A stretch of DNA of 64,000 nt, from positions 37,787,982 through 37,851,981 of the forward strand of contig NC_090191.1 of assembly GCF_024679245.1 (NCBI RefSeq), given 5' to 3'. Below are positions 1 through 59,539 of this stretch, in pieces (position 1 is the first letter of the stretch; every line of letters starts with the position of its first letter). The translations under genes and the position numbers were made by a program. The DNA comes from Pseudorasbora parva. Lineage: Eukaryota; Chordata; Actinopteri; Cypriniformes; Gobionidae. The notes beneath the pieces were generated by a model that saw only the letters and a program-made list of their open reading frames with translations, had not been told where the DNA came from and searched no databases.

Positions 1-424
1 GCCATCGCCCGCAGCAACACAGGACTCGGCCCATAAATTTGGGCGACTTCACCAGAACAAAATCTCCATGGAGATGAGAGATTTGCCTCTCTGCCCCAGT
101 GTGGCGGAGTGTCTTAAACTCTACAGTGACAGGAGGGAAAAAATGGATAGATGGGACTGGACTAGATGGACTGACAGAGAGAGGGATGATGATAATCAAA
201 GACAGAGAGAAGCTCACAGACACTTTCACTATGGTGGAATGCTATTACCAGATCGCAGCAGTGCTTATGTTTTTTTAGGTCTGCATGTGTAAACACACAC
301 ACACACAAGTACGCTGGCATGAGATGAGGATTTCTGTCACGACATAACGGAGTGGATTAATACTAGATGGTTTTAATCTAGCTCATGAGTTCATGACTGT
401 TGTAAACACCATTAGCTTGACAAG

Positions 425-579
<155 letters not shown>

Positions 580-653
580 AATGCTTATTTATCAACTTTG
601 ATGTAAGGGCTTACTGTAATATTTGCAGGAACCATCTGTCAGTGAACACCTCA

Positions 654-654
<1 letters not shown>

Positions 655-688
<34 letters not shown>
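655..688. repeat. (AC)17 microsatellite
   Basis: Perfect dinucleotide run in the mpped1 intron. Confidence 0.97.
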
Positions 689-690
<2 letters not shown>

Positions 691-1506
691 CTATAAAAAT
701 GAGAACATATAGACCTCTATTGTTGGTACCAAACCAAACCCTGAACATATTACTAAAAGAAACCTTAAATAAATAAATAAAATAGCCATTATAATAATAA
801 CCCTATCTCTAAAAGAAAATTACTTGCATAATTATTGTAAATTATGTATTGTATATAATTATATATTATAAATTATTTACTATAATTGAATTATTATTAT
901 ATCACAAACTATAATAATAAATTATTTGTAAATGTATTAATATTAGTATACTTCATAATTACCATTCAAATGTGTCTTATTTATTCCCATTTATTGCTTT
1001 TAATATGAACAAATTATAATTAGAGGCAAACCCTAAAACACTTTTACTCTTAGTTATGAAAGAAAACATAATTTAGCCCCTATATGAATCTGTTTTTTAT
1101 TTTAGCGACACCTCCATGTGGCTTCATTGTGCTTTACTATTCTTGAAAGGACATTTTTGCTCCTGTAAGTTTAGAATATACACCCACACACATTGTTGCA
1201 CGGGCCAACTTCATTTAAAAAAACAATTATCTGGCATGCAATACATCTGCGTTTATACTTAGAATTCAGGGCTTGCAAGTAACAAACACACATGGTTATT
1301 CACACACACTGGCACAGAGGTAAATCGCAGGACATGGAGGGGTGGCAAAAGAAGTGTTAACAAGAGAGATAGACAGAATGAGGGAAGAAGGAGCAAAAAA
1401 TGAGGAAGACTTGAGGGGGAAGGGACAACACAACAACATATGGTGACAAACACGGTGACGGGAAGACTTGAGAAAGCGCGAGCAAGAGAGAGAGCGAGAC
1501 ACTCAC

Positions 1507-14236
<12,730 letters not shown>

Positions 14237-14465
14237 GGCAACACACACACACTATCTCTTGATCTCTTACACACACGAGCGTGCGCCTGTCCGGTGGCGT
14301 TCGCTTTAAAGGGATTCCACTCTAGCTGGGATCAGATGTCTTGTTCCAAGTCTTTGGGACGTCCAGGACCGTATTCAGTGGCTGGCCCACCGTACGGCTC
14401 CGCTGCTGGGATAGAGAGCCTGCATGCTTCCCCTCAATCACAATACACCGGCAGCCACAATACAC
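14237..14465 (-). other. mpped1: mpped1 5' UTR part of the start-codon exon, with a uORF (14375-14425)
   Basis: A good acceptor on the minus strand (ccctttttccctcag|GTGTATT, exon edge 14465) would open this exon and leave 229 bp of leader before the ATG at 14236. The leader contains a short upstream reading frame of 16 codons plus TGA. The extent is inferred from splice signals only. Confidence 0.5.
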
Positions 14466-15519
14466 CTGAGGGAAAAAGGGTACGAGATACAAGATAAAGG
14501 GAGATGCGAGTGGTGACAGCCGCATATTATCAAAACCCACAATCAGACGCATTGTTGGCGGTGGTATGTCCCACTCTCCTGTGTGTTAGCACCGAGATCT
14601 TACACAAAGCCATGGTAACCATTCTGTCACGATTTCTATGTCTAACAATAGAGTTCCCTGCACTTTCAAGACGACAGAAGAAGAAAAAAGATGCAACGCA
14701 ACAGACAATTGTTTGGGAGGAAAGAGGACACAAAAGCCCTTTGAAAGAAAGGGGAGCTAAAATGTTATTTTGAACGGAAATAACAAGTAGGGGGAAAGCT
14801 AAAAGCTTTCTACTCCATTCCTTGAGAAATACACAAGTGCTCAAATTGTGTGCGAAAAGCTACAATAGCAATTCTTAAAAGATGGATGATGACTAAGCAA
14901 GTAAAACTATGTGGGACAAAAGACTTGAATAACTAAAAAAATAATTAAAAGTTAAGCTTTGATCGAATTAACTAAAACAAATCTAAACAAAATAGCTTGC
15001 ATTACTCTCACTCCATAGTAAAGTGATGGAATCAGGTGTTGAAATGACTGCACATAGATATTATGGTACTGAATGATTACCATATTAATCTACTTAAGTA
15101 ATTTGAAGAATACCATGGTATTACCATCCTACACATCAGACAGCATGTTATTAACATGGTATCATGTCCAACAATTAATACTCACATCCTTACACATACA
15201 CATTATAACCCAAACGCAATTAACAGTTTTATTGGGTGGAATGCATGATCTTTTGCTATTAATTTGATTTAATTTTACAAAGTGTCATTTGACAGATAAA
15301 CATTATAAGGGATTACGGAATTTGTTTAAGATGACAAGGAATAAAACGCAAAATATCCATGCCAAAAATCAATCACTCAAGCATTCAATTATTGACTGTA
15401 TCTATGGTAACTGTCTCTGCTTTCCAGACGAGCATCATTTAGAACAACGCACTCTTATACATATTCATGCATATTCAAAATATATGCGTTGCTGATTTAC
15501 ATATCAGAAATATACTTAC
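14466..15519. other. Probable first intron of mpped1
   Basis: Unique AT-rich sequence between the proposed leader-exon donor and the start-exon acceptor. Its open frames have no recognisable product. Confidence 0.45.
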
Positions 15520-15720
15520 CTTTTCAAACTCAAGAGTCTAACGCCAATGTGTTCGCGGAGACTTGCAGGTAAAGACACCTAACACATAACCGAGAAGAGC
15601 GTGAAAAAGCAGCGGCTTCTGTTTGCAGAGGCTCGCGCTGGTTTGTTTGAACTGGAGTCGCGTGGTGCCCCGGTGTGTGTGTGTGTGTGTGAGAAAGAGA
15701 GAGAGAGCGTGTGTGTCTCG
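15520..15720 (-). other. mpped1: Probable non-coding first exon of mpped1
   Basis: On the minus strand a perfect GTAAGTAT donor follows ...gagtttgaaaag at 15519. Upstream of it lies a CpG-rich stretch, which is what a promoter-proximal leader exon looks like. Spliced to the acceptor at 14465, it would complete the 5' UTR. The right-hand edge is a guess; no transcription start can be read from sequence. Confidence 0.4.
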
Positions 15721-16120
15721 CGCGTTTAGAGACACTCCCCCTCGTGCTGCTCTGGATCTTTCTCCTCTCCTTTTGCGAATCCTACTATGGACAAGAGCTT
15801 CATTAATAATCATACGCCGCCCTTTAACTACTGCTAAAACAACCGTTTTTGTTGTTGATGAATTGTATTCACAGAAAAAATAACCCCTCAAAATTGGCGC
15901 CATTCCCGAAGGACTTCAGTAAAGCATTAATAATATTAAATTCGAAATGTATCGATATTTCTTTCAACATAATAACGCAAACACATATATAATCCATATT
16001 ACCATGTTGTTGAGCACTTAAAATTACTTTTGGGCGTTACACAGCTTGACCGTCTTCCAGCTTTCAACCAATCAGTAGGGGTCTACAAGATAACCGTCAC
16101 GTACGTGATTAATATTCACG
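15550..16120 (-). promoter_or_regulatory. Candidate mpped1 promoter region
   Basis: 15590-15780 is unusually CpG-rich for this AT-rich window (gctcgcgctgg, gtcgcgtgg, ctcgcgcgt) and contains a short GT/GA compound repeat. Farther upstream are an inverted CCAAT box (accaatcag near 16070) and a 12-bp perfect palindrome TCACGTACGTGA at 16097-16108. Placement just upstream of the probable first exon suggests a promoter. The function is inferred. Confidence 0.4.
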
Positions 16121-17064
16121 AGAGAAGCCTTTCCCGTAGTATGATTTGCTAATTCATCGATCAGTGATTTCAGTCAGAGGATGGCTTAAATTGATTTAAT
16201 TTTTTCTGCCAGTATCATCTATATTTATATTTGTGCTGCGGTATTTTGTCTGATCTTGATCTGCATGTTATATTAAAAGTGGCGTTTTAAACCTTAATCA
16301 TACATAAGATACTAAAATGTATATTAGTCTAGATCTGCGTGGTAGATACAAAAATATATTCTAAAGCATGAATAACAACCCTTTTAGCTTTCAAATGAGT
16401 TCAAATGTTTTGAAAAAGCACAAAAATGACATTGGAAAAAAATCTTGGTCATAGACTGTAAAAAAAAAAATATCGGTGCACACTGCCCCTCTGTGGGCAG
16501 AAAGCAGAAAACGGCACGGACGCTAGTCCTATATTAATATTGCCACAAGAGGGCAGAAATAGTTCAAAATGGCTTGATATAAGGGTGTTTTTTTTTCTTC
16601 TGCAAGAGATGGATGCATTTCCCTCTGAACAATCACTTTTAATTATTGAATTAATAGGCTGTTTCAAACTAAATACAACAGCACGACAAACACCGTGAGA
16701 TTTGAATGATTTATTAATAAAGTGAGGTCTTAACAATAGTTCCCATTCTCTTCTACACACCTTTTGGGGTGATTTAACACAGCTGAATTGTTCATTATTC
16801 TGTAATGTGTTCATTCACCATGGTTTCCAAAGCTTTCCAAAACGGTCCTGTTGCCTATGTTAGACTGTGACCAGCGTTTTGGCTCATTCTACTGCAAATA
16901 TTAACTTTAAAAAAACAAAAACAAAAACACTAACATTTGTACATCATTTACACATCTGTATTCATAAAGCTTACAAATCACACCAGCAGCAGTCTGAGTC
17001 ACTCTCTCCATTTGAGGGGCAAAGTGTGTGAAGCCATCGAGGTGTGTGTTTGTGTGTGCATCAG

Positions 17065-17223
17065 CAGGGGCGTAGCACCAAATTTTGGGCCCTGGGTACA
17101 AACCATCTTGCTGGGCCCCCGTACCATGTATGTGTATGTATAGAAAACTGACTTCTAAGGCCCCCCCCCTGCCTCGGGCCCTGGTTACTCAGTACCCTTT
17201 ATCCCCCCAGTCCCACGCCCCTG
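17065..17223. mobile_element. hAT-like MITE, 159 bp, perfect 8-bp target duplication
   Basis: The ends CAGGGGCGT... and ...ACGCCCCTG are inverted. Flanking tgcatcag occurs at 17057-17064 and again at 17224-17231. The GC-rich interior with a run of nine C differs sharply from the surroundings. Sits between scube1 and mpped1. Confidence 0.85.
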
Positions 17224-17336
17224 TGCATCAGTTGCTTCAGCAAGACATACATTCTTCTTCTTTGCTAATGGCAACAGTTCCTCAAACAGTCCAGGCCTTT
17301 GTTTTAGTAATCAACAAATGTGATAAACAGATACAC

Positions 17337-17374
17337 AACACACACACACACACACATACACACACACACACACA
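17337..17374. repeat. CA microsatellite, imperfect
   Basis: Interrupted once by cata. Intergenic. Confidence 0.9.
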
Positions 17375-18669
17375 AACTAAAAAGATCAACGACAACCAGC
17401 GGTTATCTCACAAATTATAAATTACTGTGCTAGCATAACAATATGTATTACTGCATTTGTTTGTGCATGCATGGATGTATGATTATTTATGCTCGATGCA
17501 TGAGTGAATGTGTTTCCCTGTCCATATGTGGATATAACAAATACAAGCATTAATAAGTGCTCATATAATAAAGCAGCTTTAGAATGATCACTCCGCCCCT
17601 CCCTCCCAAACAGGAATATATGCAAATCAAGGCAGAATACTGTAAAACGACAGGTAATAGTATCTGTATTTCTGTGACTTTATGCATGGCTCATCTAGAT
17701 GTATGTGGTTGTGTGGTTTGATTTAAAAATTTCTGTCTCTTATGTCACTCCTAGACTCGCAAAAATCACTATATCAGTTTCCACAAAATGAACAAAGGAT
17801 AGATATTAAATAAAACTTTACCAGAACTACGTATAGAATCTCACAAAGCGGCAATAATATATTTTTTGTCTTCCTACATGGTCATTCTGCTGATTTGTGA
17901 GGAGAGATGATCTGATTTCTGGATTTGTTTTTTAGCCAATCAACATTCACATACATCAGGTATGTCATCAGTTCAACAAACAGCCTCTAATCTTCATCCA
18001 CAGTTCAACAACAAGAGCAAAATATGCGTCTTTGTGCACAGCACAAAGGTGATATGTAATGACTATGTAATAGATATGATATAACTATGTAATACACCAC
18101 AATAAGTCTCTTAATCCAAGTTCTTTCCGAGTTCTTTGTTGTTCTGAATAAACTCTTCACCATTTCCATGAGTTTTATGACACCAGGTTTAAACAAAAAA
18201 GTCTGACTTACCAAAAAATATTTACAATTTCTCGAAATATTCTCAAAAACTAAATCGTAGGTTAATTACAGACTCATTGCATCATGTAATCTTATATAAG
18301 TCAAGCTGACAAAGAGGTAACCCAGTAAAACCAGATGGCACTTCAACATTAATACTTTTCTGATATTAAACCGTGATTATTATGAAGTGTGTTTTGTTTT
18401 CAGGAGAGGGAGAGGTGAGAATATCTTTCTGTATCCCTGTAAAGGGGCAGTACGGACATTTCTTGTTTCTACAACCAAGGTAAAACATTTCTATACAACA
18501 AGACAATTAATTAAAAAAGTAACTTATATTTCCTTATTCTCTACAATATAAAATTCAAGTGCAGTTGAAGCTCCAAATACTAGTTAAACAACGTACACGT
18601 AACTCTAACTCTCATACTGACAGGTAGTCTTTGTCTTTCTATCTTTCTTTTCTTTGTCTGGCTTTGTCT

Positions 18670-18892
18670 TTTATTTTGTGGTCACCACAGAAAGTGATTA
18701 CTTTCTCATTAAGTTTGAAAAGAAACTTTAAGTGCACTAGGATATTAAAACCCCTTGTGCACATCAGGGGCATGAAAATAACCTTTTCGAAACAAGAATA
18801 TATATTTATATATCTGTGTGTGTCTGTATGTGTCCTAATACACCATAAGCTCACATAAACACGCACACACACGCACGCGCGCGCGCACACAC

Positions 18893-18976
<84 letters not shown>

Positions 18977-19244
18977 TATATATATATACACATACATACA
19001 TTTACAAATATATACTGTGGATATCAAACATCCAAAAAGGGCTTTTGCAAAATCAAGCACATAAATATTAGCAAACAAAAAACAAACAAAGACAAAAAGG
19101 GACAAATGGACAAATCTCAGACAGGAAGAAGGCCAAACGTCTTTATCTTCTTGCAGTAGTTAGGCCTTCTGGGAGCTAGTGGAGAAAAGACAGGAAGAGA
19201 GATGGGGGATAGAGCCGGGGTCATGGAAGAAATGTTCGGGGTTT
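18670..19244 (-). other. scube1: scube1 3' UTR (minimum extent, inferred)
   Basis: Downstream of the stop on the minus strand. The first clear AATAAA I see is at 18670-18675 (tttatt on +). A CA/GT microsatellite (18894-18974) with an adjoining (CG)n run would lie inside the UTR. The true poly(A) site could be elsewhere. Confidence 0.35.
18870..18974. repeat. (CG)n-(CA)n compound microsatellite
   Basis: gcacgcgcgcgcgcacacac then CA to 18974. Alternating purine-pyrimidine throughout, in the scube1 3' UTR or just beyond. Confidence 0.95.
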
Positions 19245-53747
<34,503 letters not shown>

Positions 53748-54065
53748 CTACCAAAAGAAAGACAGGGAGAAAGAGAGAAACCTGAGTTACAGTCATGTAA
53801 TCTCTCATTACAAACACTCCTCTGACAGGCTCCTGGAGATGAGCGTGTGATTTTTATGAGTGGTGTAAATTAGTTTAATGTTTCTGCCACAGGACCTTTT
53901 TTCACACGGAGAACAACACTGACACCGGCTGACCTGTGGAAGCACACACAAAGACTCTCTCCACGGACAACATGCTCAGCAAACATCTACAATTCTTTTC
54001 TCCTCTTTCATTTTTCCCTATTTTCTTCTGAGATTGCAAAATATCTCCTCCTGTTTCACCCACAG

Positions 54066-54155
54066 GAATAATTCACCCACGAATGAAGAAAATTCTGTCA
54101 TCGTTTACTCATCCTCATATCGTTCCAAACCCACATGGCTTTCTCACGTCCAGGG
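54066..54155. repeat. TTAAAGGGATAGTTCACCC-family repeat, left-end fragment
   Basis: ggaataattcacccacgaat then catcgtttactcatcctcat. Truncated. Confidence 0.55.
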
Positions 54156-54599
54156 AGGACAAAAAGTGAAATTATGAAATACGTACTGATCGATTTCTTT
54201 CAAGTGCGATCATCATTATTATTATAATTATTATTTCTCAAATTAAACATTATAATAATTAAATTTCAAACTAGAGATTTCACGCTGTAAATAAGAAGAA
54301 AAAAACATACACAGAACAGCAATTAACAGCAAAAACACAAGACGCAGAAGGCAGTGAACCATATGTAATCTGGAGGCTATGTAATGTGCAATCTAATGGG
54401 ATGTGAGACAAACTAAACTATCAAATAACACTTCAAATAAATGTTTTCCGAAGATGGTCATTTTAGGTATTTTTAATCACGCTTATGTTAGTTAAATTGT
54501 TTGTTCTTGAAGAACGTTTGGTTTTATTCTTATTATTCTTGGTTTTATTCTTATTTTATTCTTATATATAGTTATTTGATGCTTTAGAAACAGGGGTTA

Positions 54600-54946
54600 C
54601 ACTGTAAAAAAATGTGGTTGTTTTTTGTTGGTTTAACTTAAAAAAGTAAGTAACCTGGTTGCCTTAAAATTTTGAGTTTATTGAAATTAAAAACTTGAGT
54701 TGATACAATGAAGGAAATTTGTTTAATAAATAGAAACTCAAAATATTTTTGTATCTGAACCACATAAAAAATATGATAAATCATGAAAATAGCACTATTT
54801 GGCATGTTTCACTGCATCATCAGAAATAAAACACACACAATTACCCAATATGCTTACAAAATCTTTTAATAATATTTAAATAAAGGTCGTCGAATCTCAA
54901 ATAATCTTATTTGTATTAACTTTTTTCTAAATAATTTTTTACAGTG
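54600..54946. mobile_element. MITE with CACTGTAAAAAA ends and TA duplication
   Basis: The left CACTGTAAAAAA is mirrored by TTTTTTACAGTG at the right, flanked by TA on both sides (54598-54599 and 54947-54948). 347 bp, AT-rich, non-coding. TA targeting suggests Tc1/mariner mobilisation. In the scube1 intron right of 53747. Confidence 0.78.
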
Positions 54947-57900
54947 TATGATTGACGTCTGAGATTGGCGGCTTCTCTGATTAAAGTAGTCACTGAGGCA
55001 CCAACAGACTTTTTTTTGGGGGGGGGGGGGGAGATTTCAGCTTCAACTTTATTGTTTACACTTACATAACTGTTTATTTCACACTGACATAATGAGTTGT
55101 TCTGCAGTAAACTACTAACTGATTCTGCGTAAGAGTGTCGAGGCTCCACTTCATGCTCACTACTGCGCAGACATATTGGGACAATGGCAGCTTGAATGAA
55201 AGAGAGTGAAGGTGCGTCGTCCATCTTTTTTTTACTGTCAATGCTCCAGACACAATGGTCCATTCGCTTTCTTGGAACAATCAGCATGCCATCACTCTAA
55301 AAATCAATGATGCCACAACATGCCGCATTTTATATGATATATAGATTTAAATTCCCAAAGAAATGGGATAACCTTTCAAAGTTGAGAATGTGTTGGTTTG
55401 TGTTTTTATATGTATTAACTCGATACTACAGATTTTTATTTTGGTACTTGTTAATGTTTTGACCTTTACTATGGTAACTTTTTAATGCTGTGTTAGCTAA
55501 TGCCTCCTTCTTGTATTTTGTCAGTTTAGCAAATCATCTGCTGACATCTATTGCAGATATTGATATTCATACATGCATCTAATGACACTCAACTTGTCAG
55601 AGTCAAACTTGGCTTTGACCGTTCAAAGGCAGACGGCTTACGTATAGCATCTCATATAGAAACAGCCGCTAATGATGAGTCTATCTAGTGGAACAACAAA
55701 AAGTGTAAGTGTCAAGAGATGCGCTTCTGAACTTCTTTTAACTTAAGCGAAGCAATTTAAGAATGTTACACGTCTATCTAACTTGGTTTATATTGTAAAA
55801 TAGCGTAAAAGTAGTGCAGTGGGATGGAAAAAAGCGTGTTATGTGTGAACAGTCCCTAAATGTATTATAAAAGTGATCTTGTGCACTTTATTCCAAATCT
55901 TCTGAATGTGAAAACAGACTAAAATGCAAGTCATTACTCTCATAAATCAAGCATTGTATCATGAATGAACAGTTCTAATGTCAACGAGTCGGCTGATCCA
56001 GTTTAAGAATCAGAAGATTTATTTCTTCAGTTCATCTCAAGGCTCAAATTTGATCATATGGACTGCTTTTATTTTTGTGGTGATTTTATTGTGATTTTAT
56101 TCTTTTTTCTCTGATCTTATAAGTAGATTATAACAGTTATCCAACACAGCATCTCTCAGCATCCAGAGTGAATCCTCCAAGTTTCCTAAACAAAATGATA
56201 ACATAAAAGCCTGGAATAAAAGAGGCAGACTGACAGAAAGGAGCTGTTGGGCTTCTCTAATGGACATCCTCCTCATCTTCAGGCCAAACAATGAGCAAAG
56301 AATGTGTATGTACACAAAAGCAAGTCTCCGTGGAAACATGGCGGGTTCTTGCATCTCTGCCCCCTCTGTAGCCTCTTCAGAAGCGCTAAGTGCTCTCAGG
56401 ACGGAGCTTAAAGTGGGCTGCTTTTCTGTAGGCGTCCCAGAGGACACCTTGATGTTCCTAATTAACATGGACTCTGGAGAGGTCATCAAACCTTTAAACG
56501 ACAAAGAGATCTGCCACATTTCTCACCCGACAGTGTGAGTGTGTGAAGTACTATGAAACACCATTACTCTAGGTCAGTGATTGGCAGACTAATATAGTGT
56601 GAGACTAGATCGGGCTGCAGAGCGTTCGGAGGGGTTTTAACTAGAGGTGTTGGAGATCAAATAAGACCTTCTGCCCGGCTAAAGTTTTAAACATCCCATA
56701 CAGCTGTCACGAGAACACAGACAGGAAAGGAAACAAAATATTGACCCCTTTCACCTCAGACTGTCATTCCTTCATTTGTGTATTTCCACAGCAGCACTCA
56801 GGAAAAATGTGAGAGAAAATGGCAATTATGGAAAATTTTAAGTAAGTGCTTCTGAGAGAGAAAGACAGCAGGCTCATGCACATACCTGTGTTTAATATCA
56901 GTATACACTCTGTGTTACCCATAAACCCACCACTTAAAATAAGTGCTCTGAAAGCCCCAAATGCAATGTCAAAAGAGAAGCCACCTTTTAAAGTCTGAGG
57001 TATAGTAATTTATACACCAATTACAGTACAGCTTAACCCGGCGTTTCTTCTGGCCCGACAAAACAGTCTCAGATGTCCATAGATGGAGAGAATAGGATGG
57101 AATCTGTCTTTGTAGCTCTGAATGTCAACGTAACGTGAATACATTTGAAATAAAGACCTCTGACAACTCTTTATAAGGGTGGAATACTTTTGTTTTAGCC
57201 TAGTTGCCTAAAATATGATTTAGCTTGCTTCTGACGTGTAAGCTGTTAGCATCTGCATTCAAAGGGGTCAATGGTTTCTGGCTGCGTTCAGCACCTAGAG
57301 CCTTCTGAAACATCCCAAAATCATTTTCCATGGCATATTTCGAACTACACTGGAGGAGAAAACTTCTCATTTCATATGCAAAAAGAGCATTTACATTTTA
57401 AAGGCATGGCATGTTTAAAAAAATAAACATTTAAAAATGTTCTAAAGCTTCAAATTCTAAAGAGCAGAGAAAGGGTTGAAAAAATTAATTATTTATTAAT
57501 TCATTAATTATGAAGCCGATATAGCTGATGGAAACGGCAATTATCTTTTTCAGTTTACCTTTGCATATAAATTGCATGTCAATATTTCAAAAGTCGCGGA
57601 AAAAACTAATTTGGAAACACTTTTTGTCGAGAAAAAGAGCTTCAACGCAAATAAATGTGGTGTCACATGACAGAATTAGCCTATAGCGTCCACATTCGTG
57701 GCATTGCTCCCGTTAAGGCAGTGTTTCTCTGTAGTTCAAATGTGCATTAAGTCTATTACATTAATACTCGTATTCATAAATTGTATATTCAGTTATTTTA
57801 TTACTATTGATTAGAGTAAGACGTGTTGCCTCTCACAACATCATTCATCCTTATTTTTGTAATCACGATGTCGTGGGCAGGATCTGGCTAATTGACAAGT

Positions 57901-59083
57901 GAAAATCACCCACATGATAAATAGGCTACAATATGTAAAATATTTTTAATCTCAAAACAAATGAGAAAAATTTAAGTGGGTTAAATACAAAAAGCTCTAA
58001 ATACATGTTTGAACTGTTAAGACGGCAGCTCTATAGACCATTTAAAAGAGCTAAATATAGGCTACACAAAAAAAAGGTTAAAGCTGCATTTGATGTTTTT
58101 GATCGATTTGATGCTATTGGACTCTGAAACCAGAAGGAATATCTATTTTTTTGGTTTCAATGACCTGAATATATGAGGTCTCGGCCACGTCAAACCGCAA
58201 CCGGCTTGACTGCACGTTTAAGGCATATTGATGCTATATGAACAAACATTTTACTGTACAAATCTTTTTTTGGATACAGGAGAAATGAGCACTGTGTCCA
58301 AACCCATGGGCTTTTTCACACAAATGCAGTTACACTTCGCCGTGACCTTATGATTAATATTGTTCTTATTAAGTAATAACTATTATTCATGAAAATAGTA
58401 GGCAGTAAACTGTCGAATTTGAATTGTCTCCCTCTCAAATATTTGGAAAGATGCAATATAATTTAAGATATACGCAAAATTCTGTATGGAAACGACATCA
58501 GGGCAGACTTTTTTAGCGATACAACAAAACTTTTGCAACTGCGTTTTTTAGGGATAACGTCGTCATGCACACAATTGTATTGTAAAAGGCCGATTGGATG
58601 GAGACAGGACAGCAAATTTCGCAATCTCTTTCGTAAATTTTTTTACGCATTTTCACTTTGTCGATAAAAATATGTGGACAAAGTGGATGGAAACTTGGGT
58701 AATGACACCTGTAATAATGATGCAACTGTTCTCCAAGGTTACAGTAAAATCGTGGTTACTAGCACATGTGGCAAAGTTTCACAAGTCTGTCGTTTTATGC
58801 AACAAATGAATTTCAGTAAAAACCAATTACCTATATACAAGCACACATACACAAACACGACCACAGGCCCTTTTTCCCCCCATCTCTTGTAAATGCCATT
58901 TTAATTGAAATCTGTCAGACTTTCAATCTCTCTCCAAATGCACAATGCTATAGGTACTAAGCCATGAATTTCAATGAGGCTCTTTTTTCACCAGCATCCA
59001 TTGATGTCCTTCAACTGAAAACAGCCTTTTCCAAAAAGCCCTCCCCAATCTCTTCTCCAAACACAAGCTTTCTTAACAGCTCG

Positions 59084-59084
<1 letters not shown>

Positions 59085-59121
<37 letters not shown>
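59085..59121. repeat. (CA)18 microsatellite
   Basis: Perfect run in the 5' scube1 intron. Confidence 0.96.
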
Positions 59122-59123
<2 letters not shown>

Positions 59124-59539
59124 AAGCTTATTAATTACGGTTAACATTAAAGTGGGCCTTTTTCTGGAACCTTCCCCGGCTAACCCAGTGACCCTTGATG
59201 ATGTCAGTGTGACTGGAGACAGTATTTCTGTTCTCTCTCCACTTCTGTCTCAACCTGAAGCTTTACAAAGAGCTGCTGATCATGCACTGAAGCAAACATA
59301 CACACTTTAGTCTTTACGCCTTGATTCTGACATAATGCAGCTGTTTTCTTCAGTGAGGAAAGAGTCAGATAGCAAAAGTGGGAGAAAGATAATCGGAGAG
59401 AAAAAAAAAAACACACAGCTGGACGTGGATCAGGACACCTCTAATTTCGTAGACTTCTACCAACCCGGGATGGACTGGAACAAAAAATACAGCCTATGAT
59501 CTGTACCAGTCCATAGCCAGCTATTGAAATGTTATTTAA

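Larger units (their letters stand above)
16130..18600. other. Intergenic spacer between mpped1 and scube1
   Basis: AT-rich, with the hAT-like MITE at 17065-17223 and a CA run at 17337-17374. No gene is seen. Part may belong to a longer scube1 3' UTR. Confidence 0.55.

Noticed and set aside
54916..55287. 123-codon minus frame
   Set aside because: It starts inside a MITE and passes through homopolymer runs; probably repeat-derived.
56097..56538. Open frames of 92 and 140 codons in the 5' scube1 intron
   Set aside because: No similarity I recognise and no EGF-type cysteine pattern; not missing scube1 exons.
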